Below are positions 1 to 7,119 of a DNA stretch of 45,297 nt, piece by piece; within the stretch, counting starts at the first letter, position 1; every line of letters begins with the position of its first letter. The stretch is from contig JAQTPL010000012.1 of the NCBI GenBank assembly GCA_028712895.1, positions 1 to 45,297 of the forward strand. Reading direction: 5' to 3'. Below the pieces are notes generated by a model. The model was not told the DNA's origin and made no database searches. It saw nothing but the letters and a program-made list of their open reading frames with translations. This DNA comes from a bacterium. GTDB lineage: Bacteria > CAYTYR01 > UBA6262. The position numbers and the translations under genes were made by a program.

Positions 1-391
1 AATCAGAACCGCCCTTGCCGCCGCCCATAGGCAACGTGGTCAGGCTGTTTTTAAATACTTGTTCAAACGCCAAAAACTTTAAGATACTGAAGGTGACGCT
101 GGGATGTAAACGCAAACCGCCCTTGTACGGCCCGATCGCGCTGTTCATTTCAATACGGTAACCGCGGTTGATCTGGATCTCGCCTTTATCGTCTAGCCAG
201 GGAACGCGGAATATGATGGTCCTTTCCGGTTCGACCATTCTTTCGAGGATCTTATGTTTTTGGTATTTGGGATTTTTTTCGATGAAGGGCATAACGGATT
301 CTGCTACTTCTTGCACTGCCTGTTGGAATTCCGGTTCATTGGGGTTCTTGGTTGTTACTAACTTCATAAATTCGTCAACTTTTTTAGACAT
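1..391 (-). CDS. gdhA: Glutamate dehydrogenase, N-terminal part (cut by window edge)
   Basis: The reading frame starts at an ATG whose complement is 389-391, preceded by the ribosome site AAGGAG, and runs off the left edge after 130 codons of an expected roughly 450. The translation carries the Glu dehydrogenase N-domain signature: '[18 protein letters not shown]' followed by 'HPSV', '[14 protein letters not shown]' and 'LPMGGGKGG', which include the substrate-binding lysines of the family. The enzyme interconverts glutamate and 2-oxoglutarate plus ammonia in the cytoplasm; the family pattern resembles the NADP-type hexameric enzymes. It is preceded by a sigma70-type promoter, a two-hairpin leader and an intrinsic terminator (separate entries), so transcription into the gene is probably controlled by antitermination. 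Coenzyme specificity cannot be judged because the Rossmann domain is outside the window. Confidence 0.93.
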   Translation of the reverse strand, partial: MSKKVDEFMKLVTTKNPNEPEFQQAVQEVAESVMPFIEKNPKYQKHKILERMVEPERTIIFRVPWLDDKGEIQINRGYRIEMNSAIGPYKGGLRLHPSVTFSILKFLAFEQVFKNSLTTLPMGGGKGGSD

Positions 392-450
392 CTTTTGCTC
401 CTTTGCAAAAATTCTTTCGCGATATTCGCTGTCATTCGAGTAATTTGCCT

Positions 451-487
451 AAAAATAAAAAAAAGACCATAAGACAACTGGTCTTTT
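451..487 (-). terminator. Intrinsic terminator inside the gdhA leader
   Basis: On the minus strand AAAAGACCA (487-479) pairs with TGGTCTTTT (469-461), a 9-bp stem with a 9-nt loop, followed by a run of T broken by one A (460-451). It lies between the leader hairpins and the gdhA start, 60 nt upstream of the ATG, so it would stop transcription before gdhA unless prevented. A competing hairpin GACAA/TTGTC (490-486 with 477-473) would use the same bases and exclude it. It also could end transcripts of the upstream GAF-ANTAR gene. Confidence 0.75.
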
Positions 488-492
488 GTCCC

Positions 493-536
493 GGACTTCC
501 TTGTCCTGTACAAAACATTTGGCACGCCATTGTGCC
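493..536 (-). promoter_or_regulatory. Two-hairpin ANTAR-type RNA target in the gdhA leader
   Basis: On the minus strand the first hairpin is GGCAC-AATGGC-GTGCC (536-521) and the second GGAC-AAGGAA-GTCC (506-493), separated by 14 nt. Both loops are six nucleotides long with A at position 1 and G at position 4, which is the published recognition pattern for ANTAR-domain RNA-binding antiterminators (paired hexaloop motif, often in front of nitrogen-metabolism genes). The pair lies downstream of a good promoter and upstream of an intrinsic terminator and gdhA. The neighbouring upstream gene encodes a GAF-ANTAR protein. Function is inferred from this match; no structure calculation was possible. 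Confidence 0.72.
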
Positions 537-553
537 GCTGATTTATTATAGAA

Positions 554-582
554 TTTATATCATAAAAACTAATACCTGTCAA
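554..582 (-). promoter_or_regulatory. Sigma70-type promoter of gdhA
   Basis: Minus strand TTGACA (582-577), spacer of exactly 17, TATAAA (559-554). The predicted start is near 547, about 11 nt before the first leader hairpin, giving a leader of roughly 155 nt. Confidence 0.75.
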
Positions 583-602
583 TATGCTATAGTAGATTGT
601 TT

Positions 603-1313
603 TTATCTTTTAATCGATTTGGACAGGATGACGGCTTCAGCTATTTCCCGCATACTTTTGCGGGCATTCATACTTTGTTTTTGCATCCGCCGGTAAGCCT
701 CTTCCCCGCTAATTTGCGCGTCTCTGGATAGCATATCCTTGGCCCGTTCCACCAGCTTGCGGGTTTCCAGCTCTTCCTGTATGGACCGGGACCTTTCCAG
801 CAGGCCATGTTGATCGATCACCATGGCTGCCTCGGCAGCGACAGTAGCGACAACAGCTATCTCAGTTTCGGTAAAGTTATGAATAGCGTGAGTATAGCAG
901 TTCAGCACTCCGATAATTTTGCCCCGGACTGTCAAGGGTACACTGAGCAGGGAACATAAACCTTCTTTGATGGCAATGTCCGTATTCCTATACCGGGGAT
1001 CTCTTTTGACATCCAGTACGCTGACCGGCTTTTTTTCTTCCACTACCCGACCGGAGATACCTTCGCCTATCTTTAGGTTCGGTTTTTGATTATATTCAGC
1101 ACTGATGGATTGGGTTGCCCTAACGACCAGCTCTTGTTTTTTTTCATCCACCAGCATCAGGGAACATATTTTCGAGTCCATGACGTCAGCCATGACCATG
1201 ACGATCAGGCGTAAAACATCTTCCAACAGTAAATTACTGGATACTGCCTGGCTGATCCTGGAAAGCGCGGCTATTTGTTTCTTAAATGTTCCTATTTCTT
1301 TGCTGGGAGGCAT
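603..1313 (-). CDS. GAF-ANTAR RNA-binding antiterminator candidate
   Basis: 236 residues. A GAF sensor domain fills about residues 25-165 ('KICSLMLVDE', 'GISGRVVEEKKPVSVLD', 'LLSVPLTVRGKIIGVLNCY') and a C-terminal ANTAR domain residues 178-232 ('LETRKLVERAKDML', 'EEAYRRMQKQSMNARKSM', 'REIAEAVI'). ANTAR domains are three-helix RNA-binding modules that stabilise paired hexaloop hairpins and block terminator formation. There is no receiver domain, so the signal is presumably a small molecule bound by GAF; which one is unknown. The gene is immediately upstream of the gdhA leader, which has such hairpins. Its own 5' region also has hairpins that cover its ribosome site. It is a close paralogue in layout of the GAF-GAF-ANTAR protein at 32588-33823. 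Confidence 0.88.
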   Translation of the reverse strand: MPPSKEIGTFKKQIAALSRISQAVSSNLLLEDVLRLIVMVMADVMDSKICSLMLVDEKKQELVVRATQSISAEYNQKPNLKIGEGISGRVVEEKKPVSVLDVKRDPRYRNTDIAIKEGLCSLLSVPLTVRGKIIGVLNCYTHAIHNFTETEIAVVATVAAEAAMVIDQHGLLERSRSIQEELETRKLVERAKDMLSRDAQISGEEAYRRMQKQSMNARKSMREIAEAVILSKSIKR

Positions 1314-1371
1314 AAAAAATCCACCTTAAGTATTTGGTGGACAACGTAGTCCGGATAGCATCTTTGCTATC
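1314..1371 (-). promoter_or_regulatory. Structured leader of the GAF-ANTAR gene (possible autoregulation)
   Basis: Minus strand: GATAGC-AAAGAT-GCTATC (1371-1354; hexaloop with A1 and G4), then GGAC-TACGTT-GTCC (1352-1339; hexaloop with G4 but U1), then TCCACC-N10-GGTGGA (1341-1320) followed by TTTTTT and the ATG. The last stem contains the ribosome site GGTGG and ends in six T, so it could act as terminator or as ribosome-site lock. It shares three bases (1339-1341) with the second hairpin, so the two exclude each other, as in known ANTAR leaders. Weak points: the second loop lacks A1, and the best upstream promoter would start inside the first hairpin. Confidence 0.5.
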
Positions 1372-1373
1372 TA

Positions 1374-1402
1374 TAAATAACATATACCGGGGCAGGTGTC
1401 AA
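1374..1402 (-). promoter_or_regulatory. Possible promoter of the GAF-ANTAR gene
   Basis: Minus strand TTGACA (1402-1397), 17-nt spacer, TATTTA (1379-1374). The predicted start near 1367 falls in the 5' arm of the first leader hairpin, so either the start is a few bases earlier or that hairpin acts only as DNA. Confidence 0.5.
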
Positions 1403-1421
1403 GGCTATTGCTTCCTGATAA

Positions 1422-2246
1422 TCAAAATAATTTGTCCACAGATGGTCTAATTTCCATTAATTCCATTAACTGCAAGGCATTTTTTACTGCTTTTCCCCCG
1501 TGACAGTTGTTAAAAAAGAGATAGGTAATCTTTGTTTTGGCAAATACTTGCCTGATCTTGGGGATAAATTCCTTAAGCTCCTCCTTATTATATAGGTAAT
1601 TATAGCGTTCAGCTACCGTAGTCTTGAACCAGTGCGGATTGCGACCATGAAAACGGAAGTAGCCAATATCACCGGTCACTTCCGTGATCATGGGCATCAA
1701 GCGGGGCAATTGCGGCTCATCAACACTACACAAACCAAAGCCATAATTCCTGAGGAGCTGATACGTATCTGCTGTAGCCCAGGAATTGTTCCTGAATTCT
1801 ATTATTATCGGTATCTGGCCCATTCTCTCCTTGAATTGCGCCAAATAATCCCTGTTTTCTGCATTATTATTGAATCCTACCGGGAACTGGGCCAGAACCG
1901 CGCCTAATTGCCTATGAACAGCTAATGGTTCAATCCCCGCCAGAAATTCTTTAAAAACATCCTGGTTATTTTGCAGCCGGCCATCCTCATTCCAGAGGTC
2001 GTGGGTCAGGCCTTTATTAGCTTTTACAGTGAATTGAAAATCGCGGTGGGTTTTCCTGACCATGCTGGCCATGGTCCTGGCATTGGGCTGGCGGTAATAG
2101 GTAAAATTGAGCTCTACCGTGTTAAAACCAAGTTCTTGTTCATAGTAGGAAAGCATATTGACAGGAGACAATGTTCTGGGATATATTTCACCTTTCCAGT
2201 CGGCGAAAGAATAGCCGCTGGTCCCGATCTTAAGCGCCTGATCCAT
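1422..2246 (-). CDS. DUF72 (YecE-like) family protein
   Basis: 274 residues, the usual length for the family. The N-terminus has the typical 'IGTSGYSFADWKGEIYP' and 'YYEQELGFNTVELNFTYY', followed by 'FTVKANKGLTHD' and the C-terminal 'FFNNCHGGKAVKNALQ', all conserved in DUF72 TIM-barrel-like proteins. The biochemical role of the family is unknown. Start ATG is preceded by GGAG. The stop lies three bases from the next gene upstream (2250), so the two genes are probably cotranscribed with the small genes further up to about 5.3 kb. Confidence 0.88.
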   Translation of the reverse strand: MDQALKIGTSGYSFADWKGEIYPRTLSPVNMLSYYEQELGFNTVELNFTYYRQPNARTMASMVRKTHRDFQFTVKANKGLTHDLWNEDGRLQNNQDVFKEFLAGIEPLAVHRQLGAVLAQFPVGFNNNAENRDYLAQFKERMGQIPIIIEFRNNSWATADTYQLLRNYGFGLCSVDEPQLPRLMPMITEVTGDIGYFRFHGRNPHWFKTTVAERYNYLYNKEELKEFIPKIRQVFAKTKITYLFFNNCHGGKAVKNALQLMELMEIRPSVDKLF

Positions 2247-2249
2247 ATA

Positions 2250-2666
2250 TCACTCCGTCCCCGGCCGCCAGGAACGCTGGGCTTTCTTCGCTGAACGCAC
2301 GTGTTTGGCCTCGAGCATTTTTTCTTTGGCGCGCTTTGACCGTTTGCGTTTTTGCCGCCGGATCTTCTCTATGCGGCGTTGTTCGGCGGATCTCTCACCC
2401 AGTATCATTGCTTCAATTTTGTCAACCAGTAAGCGCCGCGCCAGGAACCGGTTCAAACTTTGTGATCTTTCCTGTTGGCATTTCACTTCCACACCCGAGG
2501 GGATATGTTTTATATAAACCGCACTGGATACTTTATTAACATTTTGCCCGCCTTTACCCTGGGAACGCACAAAATGTTCGACTAAATCTTGTTCTTTTAT
2601 GCCCAACCTGGCCATTTTCTCAACTAAGGTTTTTTCTTTTTCTAGACTTACACCAAATAACCCCAT
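2250..2666 (-). CDS. GGQ-domain peptidyl-tRNA hydrolase (ArfB-like)
   Basis: 138 residues comprising only a class I release-factor catalytic domain. The motif 'SQGKGGQNVNK' places the GGQ at about residues 39-41, and the C-terminus is a long lysine/arginine-rich tail ('RRQKRKRSKRAKEK'), as in ArfB (YaeJ), where the tail reads the empty mRNA channel of stalled ribosomes. There is no codon-recognition domain, so it is a rescue hydrolase rather than RF1 or RF2. Known ArfB proteins release peptides from stalled ribosomes; a PrfH-like or other subfamily is possible. Ribosome site AGGAG precedes the ATG. Confidence 0.85.
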   Translation of the reverse strand: MGLFGVSLEKEKTLVEKMARLGIKEQDLVEHFVRSQGKGGQNVNKVSSAVYIKHIPSGVEVKCQQERSQSLNRFLARRLLVDKIEAMILGERSAEQRRIEKIRRQKRKRSKRAKEKMLEAKHVRSAKKAQRSWRPGTE

Positions 2667-2674
2667 ATGGGCTC

Positions 2675-3013
2675 CTACCAGGAGTTTCCTGACCGCACAG
2701 CTTCTACATAACTGCGTATTTCATTCTTTTTTAGCAGGTCGTTTTCCGTAAACACAGCTGAATAGCATTCTTTGGTACCTTTGAAATACTGAGCAATGAT
2801 CTGGGTAGTGACTTTCATCTTTTTTGACCGCAAGTATCCCAGGACAATAAAATACTTTCCATTAATATCCAAGGTGGCATTTGATTCAAAACTGATCCCT
2901 TTAATGCTGATATCTATGGTTTCAGCTTCGGCGATCAGCTTCCCATCTTCCAGAGACAGGAGCCCGATTCTTTCCCGGGCTTTAAATCTAGGTAAATTCC
3001 GTTTGTTGGTCAT
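2675..3013 (-). CDS. PilZ-domain protein
   Basis: 112 residues. It shows the two PilZ signatures that bind cyclic di-GMP: an RxxxR stretch near the start ('RFKAR') and the D-x-S-x-x-G stretch 'IDISIKGISF'. The rest is beta-rich as expected for a single PilZ barrel. No partner domain is fused. Ribosome site GAGGTGAG lies before the ATG, 11 bases after the stop of the DUF296 gene. It probably acts as a small adaptor responding to cyclic di-GMP; its target is unknown. Two further PilZ proteins occur in the window. Confidence 0.75.
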   Translation of the reverse strand: MTNKRNLPRFKARERIGLLSLEDGKLIAEAETIDISIKGISFESNATLDINGKYFIVLGYLRSKKMKVTTQIIAQYFKGTKECYSAVFTENDLLKKNEIRSYVEAVRSGNSW

Positions 3014-3024
3014 ACGTTCTCACC

Positions 3025-3468
3025 TCATGGTTCAAGCAATTCGAAGCCAGTAGTCGCTTCTTTTTTCCGTTGGGCATTATTATTGATGATCTCCAGCAGG
3101 ATCACTTCGCCGACTTTCCAGGTCTCTATCCCCAGCCGGATACAGCCAGTAATAGTTTCCTGGTCACGCCCCAAGGCAGCATGCATATGCAACTTCGGCC
3201 TCCCGTTTTCATCAGGAAAGATGGCTCCTACGGCCACAGTTTCATGTATCCCCTCCAGGATTTTATTGATGGTTTCAATCGGTGCTGCCTCTTCCTGTCT
3301 GGGCCCGGAAACTATCGTGCCACCGCCTTTAACGCCGCCTACCAGCAGGCAGATCCCCCGTTTTACAGCCTTTTCAGCGGCTAGGGTTTCAAGCGACTGG
3401 GGTAACCGGTCCCCATCTTCCAGTCGTATCACAAAAACGCGTCCGATATTTCCTTCTGAATATTTCAC
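3025..3468 (-). CDS. DUF296 / PPC-domain protein
   Basis: 147 residues matching the PPC (DUF296) family: 'VFVIRLEDGDRLPQSLE', 'AVKRGICLLVGGVKGG' and the conserved metal-binding-like stretch 'KLHMHAALGR' with two histidines. Plant homologues are AT-hook DNA-binding proteins; bacterial members form trimers of uncertain function. The start is a GTG at 3468 with GAGGG upstream. It sits between a PilZ gene and an acetyltransferase gene and is likely in the same transcript. Confidence 0.85.
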   Translation of the reverse strand: MKYSEGNIGRVFVIRLEDGDRLPQSLETLAAEKAVKRGICLLVGGVKGGGTIVSGPRQEEAAPIETINKILEGIHETVAVGAIFPDENGRPKLHMHAALGRDQETITGCIRLGIETWKVGEVILLEIINNNAQRKKEATTGFELLEP

Positions 3469-3491
3469 CCTGGCTCACCCTCTATTATAGT

Positions 3492-3980
3492 TTATAATTG
3501 TTTCTCCATAATTATTGCCACTAATATCGTATCAGCCACAATATCCTGTTTCGTCCCTTTCTTTTTAAACCCCCGTTTAATGCAAAAACTGAGGCCGCGC
3601 AGGTTGCTATCTTCCACTTCCGTCCGGATAGTCTTAATATAATCCAGCTTTTTTACCACTCTCTCCAGTAGCAATGTGCCTATGCCCTGTCTTTGTTTTT
3701 TGGGCAGGACAAATAAATGTGCCAATTGCAAGGTTGTGGGCTCGATATGCAGGGCAGTGGCTACACCGACAATAGTGCCGGTTTCATCTTTAGCGGCCAG
3801 GAAAATCACATCAGGGTCCGTGATCTGGTGGGCTAAGATATCCGGATCAAGCCAAAACTCAGTTACCTTCATGCTCGTTTCCGGGGATAAGTATTCGTGG
3901 TACGTATCACGCCAGGTGGTTTTAATGACGTTACTGACGGCCGGGATATCAGATACTTTGACTTCATCAATAGTAATCAT
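3492..3980 (-). CDS. GNAT-family N-acetyltransferase
   Basis: 162 residues with the GNAT fold: N-terminal 'VSDIPAVSNVIKTTWRDTY', the acetyl-CoA pyrophosphate loop in 'LFVLPKKQRQGIGTLLLERV' (Q/R-x-x-G-x-G/A pattern) and the C-terminal 'NLRGLSFCIKRGFKKKG'. It transfers an acetyl group from acetyl-CoA to an amine; the acceptor cannot be predicted. Its start overlaps the stop of the M23 peptidase gene by four bases (ATGA), indicating translational coupling. Confidence 0.88.
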   Translation of the reverse strand: MITIDEVKVSDIPAVSNVIKTTWRDTYHEYLSPETSMKVTEFWLDPDILAHQITDPDVIFLAAKDETGTIVGVATALHIEPTTLQLAHLFVLPKKQRQGIGTLLLERVVKKLDYIKTIRTEVEDSNLRGLSFCIKRGFKKKGTKQDIVADTILVAIIMEKQL

Positions 3981-4750
3981 TTGGTAGAATCCTTTATAAT
4001 AGTATAGTAGTTAAAAGGTTTCAGCTTATGATCTTGATATTGCAATACCATCAGATGTACATGAGTAGGACTGGCCTTTTTCTCTGCAGAAAAACCAGTG
4101 CGGCCGATCGTACCGATCACTTCCCCGGCTTTCAGTAATTGCCCGGGCTTGACCATGACTTTATCCAGGTGGGCATAATAAAAAATCATTTGCATGTTTG
4201 GATTGTAAAGCCAGGCCACATTACCGCCGCGCAATGGACTGCCAGGTTGCCAACCGGTATGTGTTCCCAATACCAGGCAATCTGCCACGGCGACAACCGC
4301 TACCGGTTTATGAGTGCGGTCATCAAGGCAATCCTGGTCATTATCCCGGATAATAATATCATGCGCCGGATGTCCGCCATGATTATTACCGTCAAAAAAA
4401 TCATACCCTTTTACCGGACTGGCTCCATAAACAATATCTGGCTGGTAAAGATTACCATTCTTGCCGGCAATAGCACTGATATCATATTCTGGCACCGGGA
4501 AAACCCAATTTTGCCCATAAGCAAAACTATAGTGCCGCGCCAGGGTCTCCAGCTGCGTCATAATACCCGGTAAGTCCTTTTTAGCAGCAGCCTTATCGAT
4601 CGCCCCATCCCGTACCGCCAGTTCAAATTTTTGCCATTCTTCGATAGGATTCGTTTTTAAGGTCCGATGAGCTGAAATATAGTAAAGCAAGGATGCATAA
4701 GCCACGATGATCAGGAAAAATATTGCTTTTAATATAGCGCGTTGATTCAT
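3977..4750 (-). CDS. Membrane-anchored M23-family metallopeptidase
   Basis: 257 residues from the chosen ATG at 4750, which has AAAGGG just before it; a further in-frame start at 4777 would overlap the upstream gene. Residues 5-28 form one hydrophobic segment (signal anchor). The C-terminal half is a LytM/M23 domain with the zinc ligands in 'GGHPAHD' and 'THVHLM', plus 'YYAHLDKV' and 'KAGEVIGTIGRTG'. Such enzymes cut peptide bridges of peptidoglycan, or act as inactive activators; here all expected ligands seem present. An inserted 'DNDQDCLDD' resembles a calcium loop. It is translationally coupled to the acetyltransferase gene. Confidence 0.85.
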   Translation of the reverse strand: MNQRAILKAIFFLIIVAYASLLYYISAHRTLKTNPIEEWQKFELAVRDGAIDKAAAKKDLPGIMTQLETLARHYSFAYGQNWVFPVPEYDISAIAGKNGNLYQPDIVYGASPVKGYDFFDGNNHGGHPAHDIIIRDNDQDCLDDRTHKPVAVVAVADCLVLGTHTGWQPGSPLRGGNVAWLYNPNMQMIFYYAHLDKVMVKPGQLLKAGEVIGTIGRTGFSAEKKASPTHVHLMVLQYQDHKLKPFNYYTIIKDSTK

Positions 4751-4760
4751 GAATCCCTTT

Positions 4761-5348
4761 CTACTGAATAAATTCAAATACAGGTTCAGGCGCAGCTGCC
4801 ACTTGTTCTTGTAATAAGTTTAGATTTACTTTTTTCAAATAACGCCGTAAATTAAAGAAATATTCATGGAACCCATATAGAGACAATTCCCCTAAAGCTT
4901 CCGGTCTGGACCATCCCTGCACATACATCCTATACAGGGCGATCATGGTGCCGGTACGGTCAGATCCATGCTGGCAATGGACAAAATATGGTCTATATCC
5001 GGGGTCAGTAATTACTTTCAGGAAAGCTACTGCTTGCTTCTCCCCGATATTATTAGCAGACATCGGTATGGACACATAGTAAAATCCCATGCCTTTAAGC
5101 CATTTTGCATCTGAATGAAAATCCCTGAGATTAACAATTGTTTTTATCCCCATTTTCTTTAAAGCGGCAAACCCGGGTAATTCAGGCTGAGCACCGCGAT
5201 AGACATCGTCTGAAACTTTAGCGAAATTACTCAATCCCGGGATATCATTTCGCGGCAGGGCTGACTTTTCCGCTGCCATCCCTGGGAAAACAGTAATACT
5301 CAGTAAGGAAATCGCAATTAATATTTTATAGTATTTTTTTATTGTCAA
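4761..5348 (-). CDS. Secreted dual-specificity/tyrosine phosphatase-like protein
   Basis: 195 residues with an N-terminal signal peptide (residues 1-25, hydrophobic core after a KK pair). The phosphatase loop 'HCQHGSDRTG' (Cys125, Arg131) is the classical C-x5-R cysteine phosphatase signature; 'VYRGAQP' and 'GIKTIVNLRDFHSD' are typical of the DSP-like family found in secreted bacterial proteins. It would act in the periplasm on phosphorylated proteins, inositol phosphates or polyphosphate-type substrates; the sequence does not say which. The start is TTG at 5348 with AAGGA rather far upstream, so the start is less certain. The stop is 10 bases before the M23 start. Confidence 0.83.
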   Translation of the reverse strand: MTIKKYYKILIAISLLSITVFPGMAAEKSALPRNDIPGLSNFAKVSDDVYRGAQPELPGFAALKKMGIKTIVNLRDFHSDAKWLKGMGFYYVSIPMSANNIGEKQAVAFLKVITDPGYRPYFVHCQHGSDRTGTMIALYRMYVQGWSRPEALGELSLYGFHEYFFNLRRYLKKVNLNLLQEQVAAAPEPVFEFIQ

Positions 5349-5389
5349 GTTTACTTTTACATCCTTTTAGACACTGAGGTTTCTGACAT

Positions 5390-5522
5390 GGCCTAATTAC
5401 GTAGCGAGAATTTGTATTTTTGAGCGAGCTAATGAATGAGCGACGAAGCTTATCAGCGATAAGTTAGGAGCGAATGAAGCAAGCACAGCCAAAAAGACAA
5501 ATTCACAGTAGTAATTAAGGCC
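5390..5522. repeat. 133-bp imperfect palindrome, MITE-like
   Basis: The sequence is symmetric about position 5456. Both ends read GGCC(T)(T)AATTAC toward the centre, followed on both arms by AATTTGT-TTTTTG, and the centre is CTTATC-AGC-GATAAG. The arms between are imperfect and rich in GAGCGA-type words. It lies between the stop of dinB and the start of the phosphatase gene. A single-stranded copy would fold into one long hairpin. It could be a non-autonomous mobile element or a transcript end structure. Confidence 0.7.
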
Positions 5523-5525
5523 TTG

Positions 5526-6761
5526 TTAGAGACCTCCTTTAGTGAATGTTTTCGCCCACAACCCGCGGGCGAGAATAGGCTGAACCAATTTGCGCTCGCT
5601 TTTCATCATTGCAGCCCGTATCAGGCGAAACTCGCCGTATTTTTCATTGATCCGGTCCATCACCCGGTCCACGCTCTGGGTGCCGGTAAATTCTTCCAGG
5701 AGATACAACTGCCGTGTCTTATGGACCAGGTTGGACACGCTGATACCAATCAGCCGGACAGCCCGGCCCTGCCAGTCAAGCCTGGTAAAGATCTTCCAAG
5801 CCTGCTGGTATATATCATAACCGCTATCCAAAAAATAATCAACAGTTAAATGACGGCTAAAGGTAAAAAAATCACTATAACGCAGGATGAGGCAAACTGT
5901 CCGGCCGCAATAGTTGTCCTTGCGCAGGCGCACCGCCACTTGTTCGCTCAAAGAAAATATATTCCGGCGTATCTCATCGACATCGGCAGTGTCGCGCGCC
6001 AGCGTATGGGTATGGCCCATGGATTTAACCGGCGGTTCATCGTCACTGTAATGCACCGGGGCGCTATCCAGCCCCAATCCCATATTATGCAATACTTCCC
6101 CGACAATGCCAAAGTGCTGGCGCAGCATACTGGCCGGGTAGCAGCCCAGGTCACCGCAGGTATAGATACCGAGGGCATGCAGGTGCTTTTCCATCTGGCG
6201 GCCGACACCGCACAAGTCCTTGATAGGCAGGTTTTCCAGGGTAGTGCTCACCTGCTCCGGAGGAACCAGGATCAAGCCGTCAGGTTTTTTCATATCACTG
6301 GCTAATTTAGCGATCAATTTATTCGGGCCAATGCCGACAGAACAGGTCAAACCCATTTCCACGGCAATAGCTTTTTTGATGGCTTGCCCGGTTTGGAGCG
6401 CGCCAGCATATGATGAGCAGGTATCACTGATATCTAAAAAAGCTTCGTCAATGGAAAATATTTCTGTCTTTGCCGAGAACCGGCGCAAAATATTAAATAT
6501 CTGGCGGGAAGTATCTACATATTTAGCTAAATTGCCGATCACAAAGATCGCCTGCGGGCAAAGCCGGCGCGCTTCGCCGATGCTCATGCCGGCTTTAATG
6601 CCAAAGGGTTTGGCTTCGTAGGAGGCAGCGGAAACAACCGTGCGGGTTTCAGGATTGCCGCAGACAATGACCGGGCGGCCGCGCAAGGCAGGATTGGTCT
6701 TCTGCTCGATCGAGGCAAAAAAAGCGTTCATATCGATATGTAATACAATGCGATTGTTCAT
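5526..6761 (-). CDS. dinB: DNA polymerase IV (Y family)
   Basis: 411 residues, full length. The catalytic acidic residues are in 'HIDMNAFFASIEQ' (Asp10) and 'FSIDEAFLDIS' (Asp105, Glu106); 'YEAKPFGIKAGMSIGEA' and 'CSVGIGPNKLIAKLASD' are the other Y-family blocks, followed by a helix-hairpin-helix thumb and little-finger domain. It copies damaged DNA templates in the cytoplasm. It is the third gene after lexA and a DUF6504 gene in the same direction, so it is probably LexA-controlled. No ribosome site is visible before the ATG (spacer has tandem repeats), so its translation start is less certain. Confidence 0.95.
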   Translation of the reverse strand: MNNRIVLHIDMNAFFASIEQKTNPALRGRPVIVCGNPETRTVVSAASYEAKPFGIKAGMSIGEARRLCPQAIFVIGNLAKYVDTSRQIFNILRRFSAKTEIFSIDEAFLDISDTCSSYAGALQTGQAIKKAIAVEMGLTCSVGIGPNKLIAKLASDMKKPDGLILVPPEQVSTTLENLPIKDLCGVGRQMEKHLHALGIYTCGDLGCYPASMLRQHFGIVGEVLHNMGLGLDSAPVHYSDDEPPVKSMGHTHTLARDTADVDEIRRNIFSLSEQVAVRLRKDNYCGRTVCLILRYSDFFTFSRHLTVDYFLDSGYDIYQQAWKIFTRLDWQGRAVRLIGISVSNLVHKTRQLYLLEEFTGTQSVDRVMDRINEKYGEFRLIRAAMMKSERKLVQPILARGLWAKTFTKGGL

Positions 6762-6778
6762 ATGCGCAGCGATCTGCG

Positions 6779-6841
6779 TTCAGCGGTCAGCGGTCAGAAA
6801 AGCGAGCAGTTGATCTCCTGTACGCTGTACGCTGTGCGCTG
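6779..6841. repeat. Two 7-bp tandem words in the dinB spacer
   Basis: TCAGCGG repeats from 6779 to 6797 (2.6 copies), and GTACGCT, GTACGCT, GTGCGCT follow at 6820-6841. Both have a period of seven. They fill the gap between the DUF6504 gene and dinB. Confidence 0.85.
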
Positions 6842-6842
6842 T

Positions 6843-7088
6843 TTACTGAGGTACGACTTTTAGCAGGTGCCAGACGAGGGTTTTGTTGTTCAGGCAAAGT
6901 TCATAGAGATTGGCAGAATGCAGCACGTTGAAATAATGCAGGATCGCTTCTCCTTCGCGGTCCCGCCAGGTATAGGTCACCTGCTCAACCTTATATTTGC
7001 GGTTCTGCCATGTGAACCAGACCGGGGTGATCTGGTCGCCGGTAAATACCGCGCCGACCCTAATGCGTTCATTAATCGTCTCAATCAT
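6843..7088 (-). CDS. DUF6504-like small protein in the lexA-dinB operon
   Basis: 81 residues from the ATG at 7088, which has GAGG six bases upstream; the earlier in-frame ATG at 7100 contains that ribosome site and is rejected. The pattern of a W..R.Y.V..V...WR core ('VWFTWQNRKYKVEQVTYTWRDR') followed by 'YFNVLHSANLYELCL' and 'LVWHLLKV' resembles DUF6504, a family often encoded beside DinB or ImuB polymerases. No catalytic motif is visible. The gene lies between lexA and dinB, which suggests a role tied to translesion synthesis. The family assignment is from pattern memory and should be tested by profile search. Confidence 0.65.
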   Translation of the reverse strand: MIETINERIRVGAVFTGDQITPVWFTWQNRKYKVEQVTYTWRDREGEAILHYFNVLHSANLYELCLNNKTLVWHLLKVVPQ

Positions 7089-7119
7089 GATTATCCTCAT
7101 ATATAAAATATTATACCAA

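Noticed and set aside
493-536. Cyclic di-GMP or glutamine riboswitch upstream of gdhA
   Set aside because: Conserved cores of these riboswitches are not present; the paired hexaloops explain the region better.
364-582. 72-residue open frame on the minus strand over the gdhA leader
   Set aside because: It crosses hairpins, terminator and the start of gdhA and lacks a ribosome site.
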